This document shows, piece after piece, positions 1 through 4,421 of a DNA stretch of 7,254 nt. The translations under genes were made by a program, and so were the position numbers. Position 1 is the stretch's first letter. Each line of letters begins with the position of its first letter. A model generated the notes under the pieces. It did no database searches and was not told the origin of the DNA. It worked only from the letters and a program-made list of their open reading frames with translations. Location: assembly GCA_964461265.1 (NCBI GenBank), contig CAYWTS010000068.1:1-7254 (forward strand), read 5' to 3'. This DNA comes from CAYWTS01 sp964461265. Lineage in GTDB: Bacteria; Bacteroidota; Ignavibacteria; Tepidaquicellales; OLB5.

Positions 1-244
1 TGCTACCTCCCCGACTCTTTTTTGATGTTGCAATTTGCAACATCAAAGCCAAATACTCATTACTATTAATCTGAAACATAAAATCCTCAGGGAACCGGTC
101 AATATTTCTGCGTACCTGCTGATTTAAACGAGTTGTAGATACACCATAAATAATTGCCAAATCACTTTCAAGAATTACTCTTTTACCGCGAATTACATAG
201 ATCGATTTTTGTATATTTTGCAGTTTAATTAATTCTTGAGTCAT
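1..244 (-). CDS. ORF6N domain-containing protein (partial, C-terminus off the left edge)
   Basis: Read on the minus strand from the ATG at 242-244, the frame stays open for 81 codons to the window edge. The protein begins MTQELIKLQNIQKSIYVIRG and continues with KRVILESDLAIIYGV (residues 21-35), TTRLNQQVRRN (37-47) and DRFPEDFMFQI (49-59). This series (IRG..V.L..DLA..YGV....LN..V.RN..RFPEDF.F) is the signature of the ORF6N domain, a KilA-N-associated domain found in phage antirepressor-like proteins and in many Bacteroidetes accessory genes. The domain is thought to bind DNA; the function of the chromosomal copies is not known. The end of the visible part (LQIATSKKSRGGS) matches where family members usually carry a TS..GG segment before a helical C-terminal region, which is missing here. 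The upstream 55 bases are very AT-rich with no clear ribosome binding site. The fold is well supported; the role is not. Confidence 0.85.
   Translation of the reverse strand, partial: MTQELIKLQNIQKSIYVIRGKRVILESDLAIIYGVSTTRLNQQVRRNIDRFPEDFMFQINSNEYLALMLQIATSKKSRGGS
21..47. repeat. 27-bp perfect palindrome inside the ORF6N gene
   Basis: Two perfect 13-bp arms, TTTGATGTTGCAA (21-33) and TTGCAACATCAAA (35-47), flank a single central base. The palindrome lies in the reading frame and encodes roughly LMLQIATSK of the ORF6N protein. That position is conserved in the family, so the symmetry may partly reflect coding constraint. An arm this long in coding DNA is still unusual. It could form a cruciform or mRNA hairpin, or be a protein-binding site. 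Confidence 0.8.
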
Positions 245-300
245 AAATTTTAATTTTATACTAAATTAAAAATAAAACATCAAATTAACTATTTTAAATT

Positions 301-447
301 CTAAAATTTTACCACCTTGTCAATTTCTTTCATCAATCTATCCGTTTCGGTAAGTGCTGCAATAATTTTCTGATAATGCTCTATATCTTCATTTGTTAAT
401 GTACAGCTTTTATTGTCTATAACTATTAAGTAAACTGAATATAAGTT
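301..447 (-). pseudogene. Possible gene remnant, C-terminal 48 codons of an unidentified protein
   Basis: On the minus strand a frame is open from just after a TGA at 448-450 to a TAG at 301-303. Its distal part, read as NEDIEHYQKIIAALTETDRL followed by MKEIDKVVKF, is a charged, amphipathic helix-like peptide that looks like real protein rather than random translation of AT-rich DNA. There is no ATG before the internal Met near the end and no ribosome binding site. Translation above the TGA gives hydrophobic, low-information sequence with further stops. The simplest reading is the degraded 3' end of a gene whose body has been lost, with a composition suited to a helical C-terminal tail. I do not recognise the parent family. 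It could also be chance. Confidence 0.3.
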
Positions 448-536
448 TCAAAAATGCTTTTCATGAGTATCAAAAATATAGAATGTTGTATAGATGAGCA
501 ATTAATTAATAAAAAATATTACCTGCATAAAACAAA

Positions 537-691
537 CGAGGTTGTCTTAAAAGTATTTTTGTATCCGCAGCCTTTTGGCGAAAGCCACCACTTACGTGGA
601 TGGCTGCGCTGCAATTTTCTTGCATAATCGCAACTATGAAAGTTGCGGTTACAGTTTTTTGGCAAGAAAATTGCCTTTTAAGACAACCTCG
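537..691. mobile_element. 155-bp nested palindromic element, MITE-like or structured RNA
   Basis: The ends are perfect 17-bp inverted repeats: CGAGGTTGTCTTAAAAG at 537-553 and CTTTTAAGACAACCTCG at 675-691. A second perfect 13-bp pair, GCAATTTTCTTGC (611-623) and GCAAGAAAATTGC (662-674), is nested inside and abuts the right outer arm. Further stems are 566-572 with 602-608 (7 bp), 576-579 with 584-587 closing a GAAA loop, 588-591 with 596-599, and 626-635 with 641-650 (10 bp, one T/C difference that would be a G-U pair in RNA). Most of the element is therefore base-pairable as a branched tree. It has no coding potential. The terminal motif resembles, from memory, ends of some IS1182-like elements (GAGGCTGTCTCAAAA type), which would make it a non-autonomous miniature element. 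No clean target duplication is visible; CAAA occurs at 533-536 and 694-697 but is off-register by two bases. It lies 68 bp past the stop of the M28 peptidase gene. Confidence 0.75.
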
Positions 692-702
692 CTCAAATTT
701 TT

Positions 703-734
703 TACTGATTAACCAATCAACCGATTAACTATTT
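703..734. repeat. Weak series of degenerate 8-bp units
   Basis: Four consecutive 8-bp units can be read: TACTGATT, AACCAATC, AACCGATT and AACTATTT. The middle two differ at two positions; the outer two are poorer. The series sits just past the stop of the M28 gene. It may be a decayed short tandem repeat, but chance similarity in AT-rich DNA is possible. Confidence 0.3.
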
Positions 735-758
735 CACAAGTATTTATCCTCCGTAGTT

Positions 759-2759
759 TTAACGAAGGAGGACCATCCTCTTTGTATCAAACAAATTACC
801 GTCAAAATACATCGAATAGAAGTATATTCCCGATGATAATTCCGCTGCATTAAAGTAAACCGAGTATTCCCCTGCTTTAATATTATCGCTTAATAGCTGT
901 TTTACTTCCCTGCCGAGAACATCATAGATTATTAACCTCACGTTGGTTTGCTTTGGTAAAGTAAAATCAATTTTTGTGGAGGCATTGAAAGGATTTGGAT
1001 AGTTTTGTGATAATGCATACTGCAATGGCTGATTGTTGGCTCCTATCCCTATTAGTGTTGAATATTGTGCAATCACACACCAGCTTATAAGCTGCCCAGT
1101 ATCACCTGAGTAACCGTCATATATTCGTAAAATCCAGTTTCCGTTTAGTGCCCCGTTATCGAATGTGCTTAATGGCTGTTCAGGCCTGAAACTGCCGGTA
1201 AACGGTGCCGAGCCCTGTGTTATAGATTGTGTTGCTTCATCATCGAACGTTGTATTTATGTAATTATCGCCTGAACCTCCGTTTCCGCTGCTTAAATCAA
1301 TTTCCGAGCCGCCCATTTTTCTTAAGTAGATTGAAATATCCCCATCCCATGTATGGTATATTGTAAGGTTTACATTTAGGTCAAGAACTGCTCCTGTAGT
1401 TGTGATGTTTATAGTATCATAAGTTGTCTGCATATCAAGTATAGGTTTCGGAAGAGTGTTAGAACATTGGTTTAAATTATAGATGTTTGCAACCTGATAA
1501 ACAAAGAAAGTTGAGGGGGGTATTGTTCCCGGAGGATTAATACCTTTACCTCCTACAGGCAAAGTTCCTACAAATTTACCAAGTGAATCCTGTGCTGCTA
1601 TATAATAAGAAATTGTTGTGCCAAGCGGTCTGCCAGGTATCGAAAACTTAAACGTATCAAGATTTCTGTAATAAGCATTTACATAAGTGAAAGAACCTGT
1701 CCCGACTTTATAATAAAGGCGGGGACCGTTTGTAACTCTTGCCAGTATTTGCGGTGATGATATAATAGCTGTTGCTATTCTTGCGTTTGTATCAGGTCCC
1801 GATTGCAAAGGAGTGTGCTGAATATTAATCTTATAATCCCATGCAAACGAGAGCAGGGCTGCTATGGCAGCACGGGTTTGTGCAACAAAATAAGGAACAT
1901 TCACATGGCTGAAGTTATCGTTTACAGTATGATAATAAGGATTGAAATCCGATGTTGATTCAATTGCCAAAATAGCTTTATATCCCCTGTTCCAGAATGA
2001 CTGGTGGTCGCTCCCGCCTGATATGGAAAATATCCTGTTTGTAACAAGTATCGGCTGGTAAATGTTATACGCTGCTGTTAACTGGTCGGTAAACGGAAGA
2101 GAAGCAGTATTGGTATGTATAGACATTACATAGTCGTTATTTCCGTCATAAGCAATCATATCAAGATTTATTACACCAAGAATCGAATCCCCGCGGAAGT
2201 ATGCAGTATCGGCATAGCCTTTACTTCCGTAAAGCCCGCGTTCTTCTTCATCGAATGCAATAAATATAACTGTATAATCGAAAGTGTATGGGGCAAGAAG
2301 CCGTGCAGCCTCTATAACGGTACATGTTCCCGAAGCATTATCATCGGCACCCGGGGCAAGCGAGCCGGAGGGCATATCGTCATAATGCCCGCATATAATA
2401 TACTGCTGGTTCGGATATTTTGTCCCTGTTTTCCATGCTATTACGTTTATATTTGTTGAAGTATTATTCTGGTAACGAACCGATAAACCGTATCCCTGAA
2501 ATTTCTCGTATATATATTGTGCAGCTTTAGGGTTATGTACCGAATTCCAGTGCCGCGATAGAATTGTGTAAGGGACACCTCCAATCATGGTAGCAGTATC
2601 TCCCGATAGTTCACGTATTAATTTAGACATTGTCTGATTTGTTGATAGATTGATTATTGAATCAATCCTCGGGCTGAATGCTATCTGTGAAAATGTAACA
2701 TCAGCAGAAATAATAAATACTAATAACGTGAATAAAGTAATTGTAAGTTTTGATTTCAT
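759..2759 (-). CDS. Secreted M28 family zinc aminopeptidase with P-domain and T9SS sorting domain
   Basis: The product is a 666-residue exported zinc peptidase, numbered here from the ATG at 2757-2759. Residues 1-25 (MKSKLTITLFTLLVFIISAD, then VTFSQ) form a signal peptide. The M28 domain spans about 60-310 with the expected metal and catalytic residues: H125 in GHYDD, D139 in GADDNASG, E172 (general base) and E173 in DEEERGLYGS, D200 in NLDMIAY and H277 in YYHTVND. Residues about 315-425 look like an Ig/Fn3-like spacer. A P-domain (proprotein-convertase-associated) follows at about 435-567, with DGDISIYL and NGNWILRIYDGYSGDTGQL. The last 80 or so residues are a T9SS type A sorting domain (LSQNYPNPFN, IYDVLGREV, LSSGIYFY, KRMVLLR). 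The likely role is release of N-terminal amino acids from peptides at the cell surface or outside. A TTG nine codons upstream keeps the frame open but falls inside a promoter-like site, so the ATG is preferred. The gene appears to be transcribed alone. Confidence 0.93.
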   Translation of the reverse strand: MKSKLTITLFTLLVFIISADVTFSQIAFSPRIDSIINLSTNQTMSKLIRELSGDTATMIGGVPYTILSRHWNSVHNPKAAQYIYEKFQGYGLSVRYQNNTSTNINVIAWKTGTKYPNQQYIICGHYDDMPSGSLAPGADDNASGTCTVIEAARLLAPYTFDYTVIFIAFDEEERGLYGSKGYADTAYFRGDSILGVINLDMIAYDGNNDYVMSIHTNTASLPFTDQLTAAYNIYQPILVTNRIFSISGGSDHQSFWNRGYKAILAIESTSDFNPYYHTVNDNFSHVNVPYFVAQTRAAIAALLSFAWDYKINIQHTPLQSGPDTNARIATAIISSPQILARVTNGPRLYYKVGTGSFTYVNAYYRNLDTFKFSIPGRPLGTTISYYIAAQDSLGKFVGTLPVGGKGINPPGTIPPSTFFVYQVANIYNLNQCSNTLPKPILDMQTTYDTINITTTGAVLDLNVNLTIYHTWDGDISIYLRKMGGSEIDLSSGNGGSGDNYINTTFDDEATQSITQGSAPFTGSFRPEQPLSTFDNGALNGNWILRIYDGYSGDTGQLISWCVIAQYSTLIGIGANNQPLQYALSQNYPNPFNASTKIDFTLPKQTNVRLIIYDVLGREVKQLLSDNIKAGEYSVYFNAAELSSGIYFYSMYFDGNLFDTKRMVLLR

Positions 2760-2783
2760 GGCGGAATTATTAAGATTATTAAA

Positions 2784-2814
2784 CAAACATAATTTGTAGT
2801 CATAGCTAAAACAA
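2784..2814 (-). promoter_or_regulatory. Bacteroidetes-type promoter of the M28 peptidase gene
   Basis: On the minus strand TATGTTTG (2784-2791) matches the Bacteroidetes -7 consensus TAnnTTTG exactly. A TTG (2812-2814) lies 20 bp upstream, within the usual spacing for the -33 box. Transcription would start near 2777, about 17 bases before the ATG at 2759. The spacing is the same as in the proposed promoter of the diverging transporter gene. The motif is short, so chance remains possible. Confidence 0.5.
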
Positions 2815-2853
2815 CAACAATGTTTATTACATTAATTAGGTTTGTAAGGTTAT

Positions 2854-2989
2854 TCAAGTTGACCGCTGCATATACAAAAACCGTTGAAACGGTTATTAAT
2901 CAATATTTTTAGCTTGTTCCCACGACTGAAGTCGTGGGTTAATAAATACATGTTATTATTTTAATTATTAAGCAAAACGGTTAACTTGA
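2854..2989. repeat. REP-like composite: two GA-loop palindromes inside imperfect inverted ends
   Basis: Two palindromes with the same 2-base GA centre lie close together: AACCGTT-GA-AACGGTT (2879-2894) and CCCACGACT-GA-AGTCGTGGG (2919-2938). They are bracketed by TCAAGTTGACCG (2854-2865) and CGGTTAACTTGA (2978-2989), inverted copies with one mismatch in 12. Paired hairpins of this kind are typical of bacterial REP/BIME elements moved by RAYT (IS200-like tyrosine) transposases. I recall CCCACGACT..AGTCGTGGG-type sequences being common in Bacteroidetes genomes, but cannot verify that here. No transposase lies in the window. The element is between divergent promoters, so it could also act as an insulating structure. 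Confidence 0.65.
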
Positions 2990-3092
2990 GTAAGGTTAAT
3001 TAGTATTATAGGATAAAAGATATATCAGATTACACCCTATGGGCTGTAAGTTGTTATATGTATTATATTTTGTGATAATTTTACGTTTTATC

Positions 3093-3241
3093 TGCTTACA
3101 CTAACCTGTCTTCTGAAGCTTTGCCTGCTACGACACAGGCTTGGGCGCGGGCATGAGCTTCTGCGGAACAGCATTATGCGGTTACATAATAAATTGTTAA
3201 TTGTCAGACTTTCGCATAATTTTGCTTACAACGAAGCTTTG
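3093..3241. repeat. GC-richer patch bracketed by an imperfect direct repeat
   Basis: TGCTTACA...GAAGCTTTG occurs twice. The first copy is at 3093-3123, with 14 bases between the two blocks; the second is at 3223-3241, with two. Between them is a patch (about 3105-3180) clearly richer in G and C than its surroundings, with small potential stems such as GCCTG/CAGGC (3123-3127 with 3135-3139) and GAAGCT/AGCTTC (3115-3120 with 3156-3161). An 8-bp inverted repeat, ATTATGCG (3173-3180) and CGCATAAT (3213-3220), overlaps the downstream promoter-like site. The patch has no open frame that I recognise. It could be an inserted element, a remnant or a regulatory region. Confidence 0.4.
3194..3224 (+). 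promoter_or_regulatory. Bacteroidetes-type promoter of the transporter cluster
   Basis: TAATTTTG (3217-3224) matches TAnnTTTG exactly and a TTG (3194-3196) lies 20 bp upstream. This is the same spacing as the site proposed for the diverging peptidase gene. Transcription would begin near 3231, giving a leader of about 33 bases before the TTG start at 3264. The right arm of an 8-bp inverted repeat (3213-3220) covers the first half of the -7 box, so a regulator binding there could block it. An alternative sigma70-like pair, TTGTTA (3051-3056) and GATAAT (3074-3079) with 17-bp spacing, is less likely in this lineage. Confidence 0.45.
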
Positions 3242-3263
3242 ATTTGTAAAAACTGAATTTACA

Positions 3264-4274
3264 TTGATTAAAAAAATATTATTTATACTTCTCGCCGTTT
3301 CTTTATTTATATCATGCGGAAAGAAAAGCACTGAAGAAAAACCCTCGGTGCTGAAAGTCGGTTTAGTATTCGATGTAGGCGGACGCGGTGATAAATCGTT
3401 CAATGATGCAGCTTACCGCGGGCTTGAAAAAGCAAAAAAAGAACTCGGGATAGAATTTGAATATATCGAACCGGGACCCGGCGGTGAACGGGAGGCTGCA
3501 TTAAGGCAATTTGCTGCAAGACCTGATATAACAATAATATTCGGTATCGGCTTTATTTTTACAGATGAAATCACTCAGATCGCACAGGAATTCCCTGATA
3601 AAAAATTTGCTTGTGTCGATTATACAGTTATACCGGGTAAAACAATTCCCCCAAACCTCATAGCACTTGAATTTAAAGAAGAAGAAGGCTCATTTTTAGT
3701 AGGAGCAATAGCCGGACTGGTCACTAAAACAAATACTGTAGGATTTATCGGCGGAATGGAATCGCCGCTGATAAAAAAATTCCAGGTCTCTTACGAAGCC
3801 GGTGTAAAATATGTAAATCCCGGTTGCAACGTATTAATCGGTTATGCAGGCGTAACTGGTGATGCATTCAAAAATCCCGGTAAAGGCAAAGAACTTGCAC
3901 TGGGGCAGTATTCCAAAGGTGCTGATATCATTTATCATGCATCGGGAGTTACAGGGCTTGGTGTATTTGAAGCAGCAAGGGAAACTAAGAAATTTGCTAT
4001 CGGGGTTGATTCTGACCAATACGATGAAGCTCCCGGACATATTGTTACAAGCATGACTAAAATTGTTGATGTTTCTGTTTACGAATGCATAAGACAGGTT
4101 AAAGAAGGAACGTTTACCGGCGGTAAAATTGAAACTTTCGGATTAAAGTCAAAAGGCGTTGATTATGTTTATAACGAAAAGAATCAAAACTTCATCACTT
4201 CTGAAATACATAAAAAGGTTGAAGCAATCCGTGAAGAAATAATAAACGGAAAAATTGTTCCGCCAACCAAATAA
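3264..4274 (+). CDS. BMP/PnrA family ABC transporter substrate-binding lipoprotein
   Basis: This 336-residue protein is the ligand-capturing component of an ABC importer. Residues 1-17 (IKKILFILLAVSLFIS after the start) form a lipoprotein signal and C18 is the likely lipidated cysteine; the FIS-C lipobox is relaxed, as is usual in Bacteroidetes-like lineages. The Bmp domain covers about 30-320. It shows VGLVFDVGGRGDKSFNDAAY (33-52, the family's DKSFN motif), KEEEGSFLVGAIAG (138-151), GFIGGMESPLIKKF (160-173) and AIGVDSDQ (245-252). Characterised relatives are PnrA/TmpC, which binds purine nucleosides, and RfuA, which binds riboflavin; the ligand here is not determined by sequence. The only plausible start is TTG at 3264-3266: a TGA closes the frame 24 bases upstream and no ATG precedes the signal peptide. 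It leads a cluster with the matching ATPase and permeases. Confidence 0.93.
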   Translation: MIKKILFILLAVSLFISCGKKSTEEKPSVLKVGLVFDVGGRGDKSFNDAAYRGLEKAKKELGIEFEYIEPGPGGEREAALRQFAARPDITIIFGIGFIFTDEITQIAQEFPDKKFACVDYTVIPGKTIPPNLIALEFKEEEGSFLVGAIAGLVTKTNTVGFIGGMESPLIKKFQVSYEAGVKYVNPGCNVLIGYAGVTGDAFKNPGKGKELALGQYSKGADIIYHASGVTGLGVFEAARETKKFAIGVDSDQYDEAPGHIVTSMTKIVDVSVYECIRQVKEGTFTGGKIETFGLKSKGVDYVYNEKNQNFITSEIHKKVEAIREEIINGKIVPPTK

Positions 4275-4279
4275 ATACA

Positions 4280-4307
4280 GTGAACGGTCAAAAGTGAATG
4301 GTCAATA
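4280..4307. repeat. Short array of degenerate 7-bp units after the lipoprotein gene
   Basis: Four consecutive heptamers read GTGAACG, GTCAAAA, GTGAATG and GTCAATA. They form an AB-AB pattern, so the 14-bp unit is repeated with two differences. The array begins five bases past the stop of the lipoprotein gene. It resembles the short tandemly repeated heptamers known from cyanobacteria and some other genomes, but its family is not established here. Confidence 0.5.
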
Positions 4308-4381
4308 AATAATTGAAAAACTTATTGGCATCAAGCGGTCAGCTATAATATCCAATCTGTATAAAAATCTTTATTCTTAAA

Positions 4382-4416
4382 ATAAATCATAAGTTTCAAA
4401 TCTAATATCTCAAATC
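4382..4416. repeat. Heptamer array ahead of the ATPase gene
   Basis: Five consecutive 7-bp units read ATAAATC, ATAAGTT, TCAAATC, TAATATC and TCAAATC. They end five bases before the ATG of the ATPase gene. Read on the minus strand they become GATTTGA-like units, similar to the units of the array at 5911-5938 (GAGATTT, GAAATCT). The leader immediately upstream of the ATPase start is therefore repeat-derived and contains only a weak AGGG as ribosome binding site. Confidence 0.5.
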
Positions 4417-4421
4417 AGGGT

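Larger units (their letters stand above)
245..758. other. Gene-poor, repeat-bearing intergenic region
   Basis: This 514-bp stretch lies between two minus-strand genes, the M28 peptidase (upstream in transcription) and the ORF6N gene. It is mostly AT-rich and has no complete open frame that resembles a protein. It contains a short conserved-looking open segment (301-447), a 155-bp nested palindrome (537-691) and a weak series of 8-bp units (703-734). I see nothing recognisable at 245-300 or 448-536. Confidence 0.6.
2760..3263. other. Divergent intergenic region between peptidase and transporter cluster
   Basis: These 504 bp separate two genes transcribed away from each other. The region holds a promoter-like site for each gene (2784-2814 minus, 3194-3224 plus), a REP-like palindromic composite (2854-2989) and a GC-richer patch within an imperfect direct repeat (3093-3241). 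The stretch 2990-3092 is AT-rich with nothing I can assign. There is no plausible complete gene on either strand and no recognisable purine or flavin riboswitch ahead of the transporter. Confidence 0.6.

Noticed and set aside
533..697. CAAA target-site duplication around the 155-bp element
   Set aside because: The right copy begins two bases beyond the inverted-repeat end, so the boundaries are not symmetric, and four bases of AT-rich sequence recur easily.
747..772. TCCTCC/GGAGGA hairpin at the stop of the M28 gene as a rho-independent terminator
   Set aside because: The 6-bp stem has a 14-base loop and no T-run follows in the direction of transcription; part of it is coding sequence.
2115..2459. 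114-codon plus-strand open frame opposite the M28 gene
   Set aside because: It is antisense to the conserved metal-binding region of the peptidase and the translation resembles no protein family.
2760..2786. Upstream TTG start that would lengthen the M28 peptidase by nine residues
   Set aside because: It lies in the promoter-like -7 box and adds a polar stretch before a complete signal peptide; the ATG at 2757-2759 fits better.
3051..3079. Sigma70-like promoter TTGTTA-N17-GATAAT
   Set aside because: The enteric-type consensus is not the main one in Bacteroidetes-like organisms and a better lineage-typical site lies closer to the gene.
3225..3263. Purine or FMN riboswitch in the leader of the transporter cluster
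   Set aside because: If the promoter near 3194-3224 is right the leader is only about 33 bases, too short for either riboswitch, and neither core is visible further upstream.
4280..4416. CRISPR array in the lipoprotein-ATPase gap
   Set aside because: The repeats are degenerate 7-bp units in direct tandem without spacers of regular length.
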